DNA of 64,000 nt from Arthrobacter oryzae (GTDB lineage: Bacteria; Actinomycetota; Actinomycetes; Actinomycetales; Micrococcaceae). The stretch covers positions 658,191 through 722,190 of the forward strand of contig NZ_RBIR01000002.1 in the NCBI RefSeq assembly GCF_003634095.1, in the 5' to 3' direction. A program made the position numbers and the translations under genes. The notes beneath the pieces were generated by a model. The model was not told where the DNA came from. It worked only from the letters and a program-made list of their open reading frames with translations, and did no database searches. Below are positions 19,594 through 29,186 of the stretch, in pieces. The first letter of the stretch is position 1, and the number at the start of each line of letters is the position of its first letter.

Positions 19594-20699
19594 CAGCTCT
19601 CACCCCGGTCCGGATCAAGGAGTGCCGCGACGAAACGGCGGACAGCGCGCTGCCGCCCCGATTCCAGAAGACGGCCGAGTTCCGTTGCCGCGGCCAGACC
19701 CTTGATTTCCGGCATGATCCCCTGAAGGGGCAGGCCCACTGATTCGGCGATCAGAGGCGCGTCCAGGGCACCGCCGGGACTTTCCCGGACCACCAGCAGC
19801 GTCTCCACCGGAGGAAGCTCCTGCAATAGCTTGGCCGTGGCGACGGCGGCCCGCAGCCGGGCCGGCGCCACGACCACGATCCGGTCGCATTCCCAGGCGA
19901 AAGCCCGGAACGCCTCCCGTCCCCGGCCGATGTCCAGCACGACCAGCTCGCAGCCGCGACGGGCGGCGTCGAGAACCCCGGCCACCGTCGCGGCCTCCAC
20001 GCCGGCTGCGCCGTCCCGGGTGCCGGGCCACGACAGGAAGGAGAACCCGCCGGCCGTCGGCAGGGCGTGGTCCAACTGGGCGGGGTCGATGGTTCCGCTC
20101 GCGCCGGCAAGATCCGGCCAGCGGAGCCCGGGGGCGGCCTCGGCGGCCAACGCCAGTTCCAAGCCCCCGCCCCAGGGGTCGCCGTCAATGAGGAGCACCC
20201 GGACGCCAAGCCCGGCGGCGGCCTGCGCGATCCAGACGGCGGTTGTCGTGGCACCGGCCCCTCCGCAGCCGCCGGTAACCCCGACAACGAGCCCGCCGGC
20301 TTCCGGCGCGCGCGACCGGCTCAGGTATTCGGCCAGCCAGGCGGCGGCGTCGGGCAGCACCGCGACACGTTCGGCCCCGATGGCGGCGGCCAGTTGCCAC
20401 AACCCGTCCCCGTCACCTTTGAGCCCGACCAGCACGGCCGGCGCCCTCCCCCGCAGCGGCAGCTCGCGGATGTCGCTGCCCACCAGCACGGCGGCCGCGG
20501 CATCCCAGAACGGCGCGGCAGCCGCCACATCGTGCACCGTCCGCAGCTGGCCCCCGGCCGCCGCGACGATGCGCTCCACCTCATTGCGCAGCACATCGAC
20601 CCGGGTGACGAGCAACGTCTGGTTGGACTCCCCGGGAATCCAGGGTCCCGTCGCCCGCGCCGGCGGCAGGCCTGGATCTGGTTGTTGATGCCTGTTCAT
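19593..20699 (-). CDS. CpaE/SsD-like septum-site protein of the tad locus
   Basis: A 368-residue MinD-superfamily protein, first gene of the tad-like operon, matching Rv3660c (SsD) in position and layout. An N-terminal receiver-like region (residues 25-130) precedes the P-loop fold. The deviant Walker A, normally KGGxGKTT, reads GVTGGCGGAGATTTA (140-154): both lysines are gone, replaced by Thr and Ala. Later MinD motifs remain (VLLIDGDPWGGGLELAL, LVVLDIGRG). It probably positions the pilus machine at the membrane or links it to division. Whether it still hydrolyses ATP is doubtful. Confidence 0.82.
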   Translation of the reverse strand: MNRHQQPDPGLPPARATGPWIPGESNQTLLVTRVDVLRNEVERIVAAAGGQLRTVHDVAAAAPFWDAAAAVLVGSDIRELPLRGRAPAVLVGLKGDGDGLWQLAAAIGAERVAVLPDAAAWLAEYLSRSRAPEAGGLVVGVTGGCGGAGATTTAVWIAQAAAGLGVRVLLIDGDPWGGGLELALAAEAAPGLRWPDLAGASGTIDPAQLDHALPTAGGFSFLSWPGTRDGAAGVEAATVAGVLDAARRGCELVVLDIGRGREAFRAFAWECDRIVVVAPARLRAAVATAKLLQELPPVETLLVVRESPGGALDAPLIAESVGLPLQGIMPEIKGLAAATELGRLLESGRQRAVRRFVAALLDPDRGES

Positions 20700-20834
20700 G
20701 GTCTCACTGTGCCCGCGCCGGAAGCGCGGCGTAACCGCCGTCGTCGGCTATGTGGACAAGGCGGACAAGATGACGGCGGCCGCCGCCGTCCGAGGCGCAC
20801 GGACCACTCCCCGGAGCAGGGCAGAATTGATCCT

Positions 20835-22562
20835 ATGTACCTGCTGCTCGCCGCCCATGCCGACGGCGCGGCCCTCCAGGAAATCACCGCGGAAGGCGTC
20901 CCCGAACCGTCCAATCCGGAACCGCGCGTTGTCAGCGCCGGCGACCTGGCCGGCGTCGTGCGCGGGATTGAGGGGCGGCACCCGCGCTGGATCTGGCACC
21001 GCACGCAGGACTGGTACCCCGCGCTGCTGCGCGCCGGGGTGGAGCTCGAGCGCTGCTACGACCTCACGCTGTGCGGCGCGATCCTGGCCCACTCGGAATT
21101 TACTGCCCACACCGGCTATGCGCAGGCGGCGGAGAAGCTGACGCAGGATGACGAGCTGAACCAGCCGCCGCGGGCGCTGCAGCCTCCTCCCCCGCCGCCG
21201 GAACAGGGCGCCCTCTTCGACGCCCCGGCGCCCGGCCGGCGGCCCGGCCAATCGCTGGAGGCTCTCCGCGCCGAGTATGCGGCCCAGCAGGAGTCGCTGG
21301 GCCAGGCGGGAACGGACTCCGGCGCGGCGGGCGCCGACGCCACCCGCCGGCAGCGGCTCCAGCTGCTGCTGGCGGCGGAATCCGCCGGAGCCATGATCGC
21401 CGCCGAGATGCAGCACACCGGCGTCCCCTGGCGTGCGGAACTGCATGAGCAGATTCTCGCCGAACAGCTGGGACCCCGGCCGGCTCCAGGCCAGCGGCCG
21501 GCCAAACTCGAATCGCTCACGGCCGAATTACGGCGGCTGCTGCAGTCGCCGGCGCTGAACCCGGACTCGCCCCAGGAGCTTATGCGCGCCCTGCACCGCA
21601 ACGGCATCGAGGTCAAGACCACCCGTCAATGGGAGCTGAAGGAATCCAGCCATCCCGCGATCGTGCCGTTGCTGACGTACAAGAAGCTGTCCCGCCTGCA
21701 CGCGGCCAATGGCTGGACGTGGCTGGATACGTGGGTCAGCAACGGCAGGTTCCAGCCCGAATACGTGGTTGGCGGCGTGGTTTCCGGGCGATGGGCGTCG
21801 CGGGGCGGCGGGGCGCTGCAAATCCCGCGCCAGGTCCGCGGGGCCGTGCACGCTGATCCCGGCCACAAACTGATCGTTGCCGATGCCTCGCAGCTGGAAC
21901 CGCGGGTGCTGGTGGCGCTCGCGCAGGATTCCAAAATGGCCGAGGCGGCCCGGGACAAGGACCTCTACGCCGGCATCGCCGCGCAGGGCTTCGGCGGCGA
22001 CCGGGCAAAGGCGAAGGTGGCCCTCCTGGGCGCCATCTACGGTGCCACCACCGGCGAGTCCGGGCGGCTGATGCCCCAGCTCGCCCGCACCTATCCCCGG
22101 GCGGTGGGCTTCGTGGAGCAGGCGGCCCGCGACGGCGAAGCCGGCCGGACAGTCACGTCGCGCTTGGGCCGGAGCAGCCCGCCGCCGTCGGAGCGCTGGC
22201 TGCAGAGCCAGCAGTCCAGCACCGCGGAAGAGCAGCGCCGGGCAGACTCGATCGCCCGCTCGCGCGGCCGCTTCACGCGCAACTTCGTGGTGCAGGGTTC
22301 GGCCGCCGACTGGGCGGCGTGCTGGCTGGCCGAACTGCGACGCCGGCTGCGCGCCATGCGGTCAGCCGGCACCGCCGCGGGCCAGCTCGTGTTCTTCCTG
22401 CACGACGAAGTAATGGTGCAGTGCCCCGAAGACGACGTCGCGGACTGCATCCGGGCCATCGAAGACTCCGCAGCCGCGGCCAAAGAACTGCTGTTCGGCC
22501 GCATTCCAGTGGAATTCCCGGTCAGTGTGGCCGTTGTGGACTCCTACGACAACGCCAAATGA
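20835..22562 (+). CDS. Bifunctional 3'-5' exonuclease/DNA polymerase (Pol I-like)
   Basis: A 575-residue family A polymerase without the 5'-nuclease domain. The N-terminal 200 residues replace the proofreading domain. Motif A is LIVADASQLEPRVL (about 348-361; DYSQIELR in Pol I), motif B is KAKVALLGAIYGATTGESG, and motif C is FFLHDEVMVQ (about 520-529), with the catalytic Asp kept in both A and C. Such small polymerases are widespread in actinobacteria beside a full polA. Gap filling or repair is inferred. ATG 20835 is chosen, with CAGAAT seven bases upstream. A further 256 codons of open frame upstream are antisense to the SsD-like gene. Confidence 0.88.
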   Translation: MYLLLAAHADGAALQEITAEGVPEPSNPEPRVVSAGDLAGVVRGIEGRHPRWIWHRTQDWYPALLRAGVELERCYDLTLCGAILAHSEFTAHTGYAQAAEKLTQDDELNQPPRALQPPPPPPEQGALFDAPAPGRRPGQSLEALRAEYAAQQESLGQAGTDSGAAGADATRRQRLQLLLAAESAGAMIAAEMQHTGVPWRAELHEQILAEQLGPRPAPGQRPAKLESLTAELRRLLQSPALNPDSPQELMRALHRNGIEVKTTRQWELKESSHPAIVPLLTYKKLSRLHAANGWTWLDTWVSNGRFQPEYVVGGVVSGRWASRGGGALQIPRQVRGAVHADPGHKLIVADASQLEPRVLVALAQDSKMAEAARDKDLYAGIAAQGFGGDRAKAKVALLGAIYGATTGESGRLMPQLARTYPRAVGFVEQAARDGEAGRTVTSRLGRSSPPPSERWLQSQQSSTAEEQRRADSIARSRGRFTRNFVVQGSAADWAACWLAELRRRLRAMRSAGTAAGQLVFFLHDEVMVQCPEDDVADCIRAIEDSAAAAKELLFGRIPVEFPVSVAVVDSYDNAK

Positions 22563-22704
22563 GTCGACGCGGTCACCGTCTGTAACGTACCCGTTGGTAG
22601 CTTTGTGTGGTCTCCGTCACCGGGCTAGGCTCGAAAATGGCCGGCTAATTTCCCGTACTCCGCCGGCCATTGCAAAGACGCAAGTACATTGGGGAGGCAG
22701 CGGT

Positions 22705-22983
22705 TTGGCTGGCATTTTTGAGATTGCACAAGCAGGCGACAAAGCTTATTACTTCAGGCTGACAGCGGCGGACGGCACGGTTGTGGCCGTGTCACCGCTG
22801 TTCAGCTCCATCAAAAGCGCGGCGGCGGGCATCACCGCCGTCCGCGAAAACGCCGCCACCGGCCTGGTGGTGGACCGTTCCGAAACACACAGCATACGGG
22901 CCGCCACCATCAGGCCCGGAGGGCGGGCAATAGCGCCGACGCTGGCCAGCAGGCGCACGGGCAGCGTCGCGGTATCCCGCTAG
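22705..22983 (+). CDS. DUF1508 (YegP-like) small protein
   Basis: A 92-residue protein starting at TTG 22705, seven bases after a strong GGGGAGG. FEIAQAGDKAYYFRLTAADG and SSIKSAAAGITAVRENA are the DUF1508 pattern, a small alpha-beta unit that often occurs in tandem; here it is single, with a basic Arg/Ala-rich tail. Function is unknown. A second copy of the family lies at 49567-49875 on the other strand. Confidence 0.75.
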   Translation: MAGIFEIAQAGDKAYYFRLTAADGTVVAVSPLFSSIKSAAAGITAVRENAATGLVVDRSETHSIRAATIRPGGRAIAPTLASRRTGSVAVSR

Positions 22984-23075
22984 CGGCGCCCAGCTTACGG
23001 CGCCCAGCTGGCGGGAGGCCCGACGGCGCGGGCCCTGATACTCAACTCGCGCGGCTGACCTTAGATGGGCTCACC

Positions 23076-23756
23076 TTAGACATCGATCCCATACAGCCGT
23101 GCGCGGTCCCAGGCGACCGCCCAGCCCAGCTGTTCAAAAAGCTGGTTCAGGATCATCCCGGTAAACCCCCACACCACCACGCCGTTGACGGTGAATGCGG
23201 GGCTCTGGAATGTCTGGCCGGCCCGGCTGACCGTAGCCATGACCCGGTTGTCGGGGTCCAGCAGATCACGGACCGGAACACGAAAAACCTGCGCAGATTC
23301 GCCGTAATCCACGACCCGGACCGGGGACTGGGAGGCCCACCAGGCCAGGACCGGAGTGACGAGGAAATTGCCCCGGGGCAGCGCCAGTTCAGGCATGGCC
23401 CCGAGCACTTCCACGCCGGTGGGGTTCAGGCCGGTCTCCTCTTCCGCCTCGCGGAGGGCCGCGGCGACCACGGATTCACCCGGGTCGATGCCGCCGCCGG
23501 GAAAAGCCACCTGCCCGGGATGGTCATCCAGCGTCTGTGCCCGCTGCAGCAGCAGGACGTCCAGGTCGGCCGGCGCCAGCAACTTCTCGGACACCGCCGG
23601 GACGTTGTCCAGTGCGCCGAACAGCATGAGTACCGCGGCCCTGCGGACGCGTTCACCGGGTTCGACGGCGAGTTCCCGCCAGCGCGGATCCGGGGGCGGC
23701 GCCGTCCCCGCCTCCACCGCGGCGACCAGATCGATCAGCTCCTGGCGTGCGGTCAC
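23076..23756 (-). CDS. NUDIX hydrolase, CoA pyrophosphatase type
   Basis: A 226-residue hydrolase. The NUDIX box [20 protein letters not shown] (from residue 87, continuing ETGL) is complete. The upstream motif [20 protein letters not shown] is the CoA-specific signature of the PCD1/NUDT7 branch, so cleavage of CoA or acyl-CoA to phosphopantetheine and 3',5'-ADP is likely. GTG 23756 overlaps the nth stop by four bases (GTGA), which fixes the start and implies coupling to nth. The product is cytosolic. Confidence 0.9.
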   Translation of the reverse strand: MTARQELIDLVAAVEAGTAPPPDPRWRELAVEPGERVRRAAVLMLFGALDNVPAVSEKLLAPADLDVLLLQRAQTLDDHPGQVAFPGGGIDPGESVVAAALREAEEETGLNPTGVEVLGAMPELALPRGNFLVTPVLAWWASQSPVRVVDYGESAQVFRVPVRDLLDPDNRVMATVSRAGQTFQSPAFTVNGVVVWGFTGMILNQLFEQLGWAVAWDRARLYGIDV

Positions 23757-24640
23757 CGCGGCTTCCTCTGCGATTCCATCCGGATTTCGGCGGCGCGGTG
23801 CGTCTCGGCCTGCAGGCGGGCCAGCAGTTCCTCCTGCCCCGGCGCGAGCTCGTACTTTAACAGCTTCCTGGCCTTGTCCGGGTCGGTTTCGCCCATCCCG
23901 TAGCTGGGACACCAGTTGGCCACGGCACAGGCGCCGCAGGCCGGCTTGCGCGAGTGACAGACGCGGCGGCCGTGGAAGACGACACGGTGCGAGAGCATGG
24001 TCCAGTCCCGGGGCTCGAACAGTTCGGCGACGTCGGACTCGATCCGGACCGGATCATCGGATTCCGTCCAGCCGAACCGCCGGGCCAGGCGGCCGAAGTG
24101 GGTATCCACGGTGATGCCCGGAATGCCGAAGGCGTTGCCCAGCACGACGTTCGCGGTCTTCCGCCCGACGCCGGGCAACGTCACGAGGTCCTCTAGCCGG
24201 CCCGGCACCTCGCCGTCGTATTCGTCCACCAGCCGGTTGCACAGCGCCAGGAGGTTCCTGGTCTTGGCCCGAAAGAAGCCGGTGGGTTTGATGATGGCTT
24301 CCAGCTCTGCCGGCTCCGCCTCCGCCATCCGCCGCGCATCCGGGTAGCGCGCGAACAGCAGGGGCGTGATCTGGTTGACCAGCACGTCCGTGGTCTGGGC
24401 GGACAGCACGGTAGCGACCACGAGCTCGAACGGGCTGCGGAAATCCAGTTCGGCGTGGGCATACGGGTACTGCTCCGCGAGGGCCCGGTTTATCCGGCGG
24501 GCTCGGCGCTTGAGTGCCAGGGACGACTCCCCCGGCGCCCGCGCGGGCCCGGGCCCGGTAGTGCCGGGGGCCGGCGCGCCGGATGCCGCACTTGCGGATT
24601 CCGTAAGCGCCGATTCCATGCTGCCCGGTTCCGTGGTCAC
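23753..24640 (-). CDS. nth: Endonuclease III
   Basis: A DNA glycosylase/AP lyase of base-excision repair that removes oxidised pyrimidines. HhH-GPD motif [18 protein letters not shown] contains the catalytic Lys, and the catalytic Asp is in [10 protein letters not shown]. The 4Fe-4S ligands are C-x6-C-x2-C-x5-C in [17 protein letters not shown]. It has about 295 residues from GTG 24640, eight bases after the upstream stop; ATG 24619 is an equally plausible start. The N-terminal 40 residues are Ala/Pro/Gly-rich. It is coupled to the NUDIX gene downstream. Confidence 0.95.
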   Translation of the reverse strand: MTTEPGSMESALTESASAASGAPAPGTTGPGPARAPGESSLALKRRARRINRALAEQYPYAHAELDFRSPFELVVATVLSAQTTDVLVNQITPLLFARYPDARRMAEAEPAELEAIIKPTGFFRAKTRNLLALCNRLVDEYDGEVPGRLEDLVTLPGVGRKTANVVLGNAFGIPGITVDTHFGRLARRFGWTESDDPVRIESDVAELFEPRDWTMLSHRVVFHGRRVCHSRKPACGACAVANWCPSYGMGETDPDKARKLLKYELAPGQEELLARLQAETHRAAEIRMESQRKPR

Positions 24641-24647
24641 AGGCCGG

Positions 24648-26042
24648 CTAACCGCGTTCGATGTTGCTGAGGTCCCGCAGCACGCCGAGTCGGCCGTCGG
24701 TGTGCTGGACCAGGAACGAGGTACCCCGGTCCTCGAGGGCAAGGACCCAGCCGCCCGGTTCAATGACGAACGCCGGCGCCCCGGTGCGCTCGTCGACGGC
24801 GGTGCGTGGCTGCGCGACCGCGAACCAGAAGGCCTCCTGCGCAGGGTGGACCTCGTCCTCCGAGGGCCGGCTGGCGGGATCGACGGTGGCGCCGATGGGC
24901 TCCTGCGGCCTGACCTGGGGGTTGACCGTGGTGGGCGCACTGCCGCCCGCCGGCGCCGGAATGTCGGCGGCGCGGGTCTGTTCGGCGTCGCTTGAGGCGG
25001 CAGGCCCGGCGGCGGCAGCAGCGGCCGCCGCGGCGGCGCCGGTGGCTGGCGAGGCGGCCGCGACGCCTGTGGCCGGTTTCTGGTCCGCGACGGGCGCCGG
25101 GGCGCCCGCAGACTGCGCCGGTTCAGCGGACTGAGCCGTCGACGGAGCCGTCGACCCGGCTGCAGACGAGGCGGCCGCAGGGGACGCGAACGGGGCGGGG
25201 CCAGCCGTGCCGGCTGTCGGCACGACGCCGGAAATCTGGGTCGCCGGCGCGCCTGTTGCCGCAGCGCCCGGCGCCGCGGCGGGCGTCCCGGCCCCCGTAG
25301 TCGCTTCGGCCGGCGGCACGACGGGTGAAACGGCCGCCGGTGCGGCGGCGGTCTGGGTTCCGGTTCCCGGACGGTTGGCCCAGCCGGCGGAGGCCCCGGA
25401 AGCGGCCGCGGAGTCCTTGACCGGCTTGGGCTGCTTCGGCTTTTTGGGCGCACGCGGCTTTTGTACCGGGGCAACGGCCTCGCGGGCCACGACGTGGGCA
25501 GGCGTTTCCTCCCGGCCCGCGAAGTCACTGGCGAAGAACGGGATCCAGCGGCCCAGCACCGTGGCGGCGAACAGCCCGGCTGCGCCCAGGAGGGCTATCA
25601 GCATGCTCGGAACGAATGCTTCGGCGGCGGCGAGGAAGAAGAAGGCGAGTGTGAAGGAGGCGACGACGGATGCGAACTGGTCGATCGACAGGGATCCGAT
25701 CCGGATCCTGGTCGCCGGGCTGAGGCGGCGGGCCACGAACAGGGCGGTGACAATGAGCGGCAGCACGATGCCCAGCCCCAGGAAGAACAGGCTACCCAGG
25801 TTCCACAGGTTGTAGGCGAGCGCGAACATCGGAATCAGCGAGGCGATGAAGAGCAGCAGGGTGGAACCGAAGACGGTGAGGTCCCGGATGGTGAAGGGGC
25901 CGAGGACCGCTTCGTGCTTCTTCGCGGACTTCTTGTCCACGGTGAAGCGCGGGGCGGCACCGAACCCGGCGGCACCGGGCTGAGCCGATCCGTCCTGGCT
26001 CTGGGCGGGGGCCCGGACCTGCCCGTTGTCTTGCTCGTTCAT
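24648..26042 (-). CDS. Membrane protein of unknown function with Ala/Pro-rich linker
   Basis: A 464-residue protein. Residues 1-50 are polar. Residues 55-165 hold four hydrophobic helices ([76 protein letters not shown]). A basic [13 protein letters not shown] stretch follows, then about 200 residues of Ala/Pro/Thr/Gly low complexity. A small C-terminal domain ([40 protein letters not shown]) ends at the stop. I do not recognise the family. ATG 26042 has AAGGAGAT at ideal spacing. It sits divergent from acs and eight bases before nth. Confidence 0.7.
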   Translation of the reverse strand: MNEQDNGQVRAPAQSQDGSAQPGAAGFGAAPRFTVDKKSAKKHEAVLGPFTIRDLTVFGSTLLLFIASLIPMFALAYNLWNLGSLFFLGLGIVLPLIVTALFVARRLSPATRIRIGSLSIDQFASVVASFTLAFFFLAAAEAFVPSMLIALLGAAGLFAATVLGRWIPFFASDFAGREETPAHVVAREAVAPVQKPRAPKKPKQPKPVKDSAAASGASAGWANRPGTGTQTAAAPAAVSPVVPPAEATTGAGTPAAAPGAAATGAPATQISGVVPTAGTAGPAPFASPAAASSAAGSTAPSTAQSAEPAQSAGAPAPVADQKPATGVAAASPATGAAAAAAAAAAGPAASSDAEQTRAADIPAPAGGSAPTTVNPQVRPQEPIGATVDPASRPSEDEVHPAQEAFWFAVAQPRTAVDERTGAPAFVIEPGGWVLALEDRGTSFLVQHTDGRLGVLRDLSNIERG

Positions 26043-26473
26043 TCCGTATCTCCTTAGCATGGCGGCACTCTGGACAGCGCCGTCTAACGGCAGGCAAAGA
26101 CAGGACCGCCAGCGGGTCCCGTCGCCTCCATCGGATGTCGCAACTTCATCTCAGCCTAGCCAAGTGAATGGCCGATCACTAGCTGACAAGCCGTGGGCGG
26201 ATGGAGCAGAACTCCCCGGTTTTGCAGATCCGGAACAGGCGCAGGAGTGCCCTTCAGCGCCGCCCCACAAACCATTCGGCGCTTAACAAACACCGCTCAC
26301 GGCGCTCTTTGTGACGGGGCGCACGTTTAGTCGGACCCGCGTATTAGTGTTTAGTGCAGAACAGCTATTGCGGTACCGCCGTGATCTGCCGCCGCCCGAC
26401 GTCGCGCACGCTGCCCGGCGCGGAGGCGCCACGACCGTACCGCAGCACGGATCGATGAATGATGAGGTTCACC
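26043..26473. other. Divergent intergenic region between the membrane protein and acs
   Basis: This 431-base spacer must hold promoters for both genes. It contains AGTGA-N8-TCACT (26163-26180), a dyad with an inner GGCC, and a doubled TTAGTG near 26343-26355. I see no ORF with coding character and cannot assign exact promoters. Confidence 0.5.
26163..26180. promoter_or_regulatory. Inverted repeat upstream of acs, operator candidate
   Basis: AGTGA (26163-26167) and TCACT (26176-26180) flank ATGGCCGA. The spacing between GTGA and TCAC is eight bases, not the six of CRP/GlxR sites, so the binding protein is unknown. Confidence 0.3.
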
Positions 26474-28480
26474 ATGTCCCAGCAGACCCCCGGATCCACG
26501 GCAATGCAGGCGCCTCAGGGCGATGCCTTCGAAAACCTGTCCCAGGAGAACCGCCGTTTCGCGCCATCGGCCGAGTTCGCGGCGAACGCAGTGGTCACCG
26601 CCGGCGAATACGCCGAGGCCGACGCCGACCGCCCCGCTTTCTGGGCGAAGCAGGCCCGCGAGCTGCTGAGCTGGTCCAAGGACTTCACCCAGACCCTGGA
26701 CTGGTCCAACCCGCCGTTCGCGAAGTGGTTCGTCGGCGGAGAGATCAACGCCGCGTACAACGCCCTGGACCGCCACGTCGAGGCCGGGCACGGTGACCGC
26801 GTGGCCATCTACTTCGAGGGCGAACCCGGCGACACCCGCACCTACACCTACGCGCAGCTGACCGAAGAGGTCAAGAAGGCCGCGAACGCCTTCGAGTCCC
26901 TGGGCGTGACCAAGGGCGACCGCGTCGCCGTCTACCTGCCCATGATCCCCGAGGCCGTCATCACGCTGCTGGCGTGCGCCCGGATCGGCGCCATCCACTC
27001 CGTGGTCTTCGGCGGGTTCTCCGCCGAGGCCCTGCGGTCCCGGATCGACGACGCCGAGGCCAAGCTCGTCGTCACGGCCGACGGCACCTACCGCCGCGGC
27101 AAGCCCAGCGCACTGAAACCGGCCGTCGACGACGCCCTGGCCCACGACGGCCACACCGTGCAGAACGTCGTGGTGGTCAAACGCAACGGCCAAGACGTGG
27201 ACTGGCACGAGGGCCGGGACCACTGGTGGGCCGACACCGTCGGGGCCGCGTCCGCCGAGCACACCGCCGTCGGGCACGACGCCGAACACCCGCTGTTCAT
27301 CCTCTACACCTCCGGCACCACGGGAAAGCCCAAGGGCATCCTGCACACCACCGGCGGCTACCTCACCCAGGGCGCCTACACCCACAAGGCGGTCTTCGAC
27401 CTCCACCCGGAAACCGACGTCTACTGGTGCACCGCCGACGTCGGCTGGATCACCGGGCACTCCTACGTCGCCTACGCCCCGCTCATCAACGGCGCCACCC
27501 AGGTCATGTACGAGGGCACACCGGACTCTCCGCACCAGGGCCGATGGTGGGAAATCGTGGAGAAGTACAAGGTCTCCATCCTCTACACGGCCCCCACCGC
27601 CATCCGCACCTTCATGAAGTGGGGCAAGGAGATCCCGGCCAAGTCTGACCTCTCCTCGATCCGTGTCCTGGGGTCGGTGGGCGAACCCATCAACCCGGAG
27701 GCCTGGATGTGGTACCGCGAGGTCATCGGCGGCAACGGCGGCCGGAAGCAGACCCCGGCACCGATCGTGGACACCTGGTGGCAGACAGAGACCGGGGCGC
27801 AGATGATCGCTCCGCTGCCGGGCGTCACGGCCACCAAGCCAGGCTCAGCCCAGGTCCCGCTCCCCGGCATCGCCGTGGACGTCGTGGATGAGCTCGGCGA
27901 GACCGTTCCCAACGGCCACGGCGGGTTCCTGGTGATCCGAGAGCCCTGGCCGGCCATGCTCCGCGGGATCTGGGGCGACCCGGAGCGGTTTAAGGAAACC
28001 TACTGGTCCCGCTTCGAGAGCATGTACTTCGCCGGCGACGGCGCCAAGAAGGATGAGGACGGCGACATCTGGCTGCTCGGCCGGGTCGATGACGTCATGA
28101 ACATCTCAGGGCACCGCCTGTCCACCGCCGAAATTGAATCCGCACTCGTCTCCCACCCGGCGGTTGCCGAGGCCGCCGTCGTGGGCGCAGCCGATGAGAC
28201 CACCGGCCAGGCCGTCGTGGCCTTCGTGATCCTGCGCGGGGACGCCGTGGACACCGGCGACGACATCGTCCAGGAACTCCGCAACCATGTCAGCAAGGAA
28301 ATCGGACCGATCGCAAAGCCCAAGACCATCCTCGTGGTCCCGGAACTGCCCAAGACCCGCTCCGGCAAGATCATGCGCCGCCTGCTCAAGGACGTCGCCG
28401 AAGGCCGCGAGGTCGGCGACGCCACCACCCTCGCCGACAACACGGTCATGGCCCAGATCGCGAGGTCCCTGAAGAAGTAG
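26474..28480 (+). CDS. acs: Acetyl-CoA synthetase
   Basis: A 668-residue AMP-forming ligase that turns acetate, ATP and CoA into acetyl-CoA in two steps. The adenylation motif [11 protein letters not shown] is at about 277-287. The A5 core [10 protein letters not shown] and the C-terminal [11 protein letters not shown] are intact; the catalytic lysine (about K632) is the one acetylated in homologues. GAGG at 26464-26467 supports ATG 26474. It is monocistronic: a strong hairpin follows at 28500-28523. It lies in the same window as a GlxR-type cAMP regulator, but no consensus GlxR site is seen upstream. Confidence 0.97.
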   Translation: MSQQTPGSTAMQAPQGDAFENLSQENRRFAPSAEFAANAVVTAGEYAEADADRPAFWAKQARELLSWSKDFTQTLDWSNPPFAKWFVGGEINAAYNALDRHVEAGHGDRVAIYFEGEPGDTRTYTYAQLTEEVKKAANAFESLGVTKGDRVAVYLPMIPEAVITLLACARIGAIHSVVFGGFSAEALRSRIDDAEAKLVVTADGTYRRGKPSALKPAVDDALAHDGHTVQNVVVVKRNGQDVDWHEGRDHWWADTVGAASAEHTAVGHDAEHPLFILYTSGTTGKPKGILHTTGGYLTQGAYTHKAVFDLHPETDVYWCTADVGWITGHSYVAYAPLINGATQVMYEGTPDSPHQGRWWEIVEKYKVSILYTAPTAIRTFMKWGKEIPAKSDLSSIRVLGSVGEPINPEAWMWYREVIGGNGGRKQTPAPIVDTWWQTETGAQMIAPLPGVTATKPGSAQVPLPGIAVDVVDELGETVPNGHGGFLVIREPWPAMLRGIWGDPERFKETYWSRFESMYFAGDGAKKDEDGDIWLLGRVDDVMNISGHRLSTAEIESALVSHPAVAEAAVVGAADETTGQAVVAFVILRGDAVDTGDDIVQELRNHVSKEIGPIAKPKTILVVPELPKTRSGKIMRRLLKDVAEGREVGDATTLADNTVMAQIARSLKK

Positions 28481-28499
28481 CCGGCAGAATCAGCCGCCG

Positions 28500-28523
28500 C
28501 GCCGGCGTGTTACGGCGCCGGCG
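28500..28523 (+). terminator. Hairpin after acs
   Basis: CGCCGGCG occurs at 28500-28507 and again at 28516-28523. Being self-complementary, the copies form an 8-bp stem with an 8-base loop, 20 bases after the acs stop. Confidence 0.5.
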
Positions 28524-28673
28524 AACAGACGACGGCGGCGCCCCCGGCGGGCCAAGCCGGCGTCGTCGCGGGTCCTGCCTGTCGCACGAATCGGGGGCGG
28601 GACGATCCGCCGTTTAGAACGTGCGGTAGTAACGAACAGCGTGGGCGGCCTGCGGCGCGATAGATTGGCAGAC

Positions 28674-29150
28674 ATGACTGAAGCCACCCCCGCCAGCGGT
28701 GCCGGCCGCGGCACCATCTTGGTTCTCAACGGACCGAATTTGAACCTGCTCGGCACCCGCGAGCCTGAGAAGTACGGGACGGCCACGCTGGCCGACGTCG
28801 AGCAGCTCGCCAAGGACGCGGGTGCGGCGCACGGCCTGGACGTCGAGTGCTTCCAGTCCAACCATGAGGGTGCCCTCGTGGACGCCATCCATGCCGCCCG
28901 GGGGAAGGCGGTGGGAATCGTGCTCAATGCGGGGGCCTACACGCACACGTCCGTGGCCATCCGGGACGCCATTTCCGCGGTTGCCCTGCCCACGGTCGAG
29001 GTGCACATCACCAATGTTCACGCCCGCGAACATTTCCGGCACCATTCCTACCTTTCGGATATCAGCAAGGCCGTGATCGCAGGCGCCGGCATTATGGGCT
29101 ACCGCTTCGCGGTGGAATACCTCGCCGGACTGGACACGGCCAGGGGCTGA
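28674..29150 (+). CDS. aroQ: Type II 3-dehydroquinate dehydratase
   Basis: A 158-residue dodecameric enzyme of the shikimate pathway (3-dehydroquinate to 3-dehydroshikimate). [20 protein letters not shown] holds the catalytic Tyr. [27 protein letters not shown] and the catalytic His region [20 protein letters not shown] are complete. It has an N-terminal extension of about 18 residues. ATG 28674 has TAGATT seven bases upstream, so a leaderless transcript is likely; an in-frame GTG at 28641 is less convincing. It is not clustered with other aro genes here. Confidence 0.95.
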   Translation: MTEATPASGAGRGTILVLNGPNLNLLGTREPEKYGTATLADVEQLAKDAGAAHGLDVECFQSNHEGALVDAIHAARGKAVGIVLNAGAYTHTSVAIRDAISAVALPTVEVHITNVHAREHFRHHSYLSDISKAVIAGAGIMGYRFAVEYLAGLDTARG

Positions 29151-29186
29151 GCACGTCCCCACCGTCGTCCCCGTTGCGCTACCCGG

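Noticed and set aside
26163..26180. CRP/GlxR binding site upstream of acs
   Set aside because: The GTGA and TCAC halves are eight bases apart instead of six, so it does not fit the consensus; kept only as a generic operator candidate.
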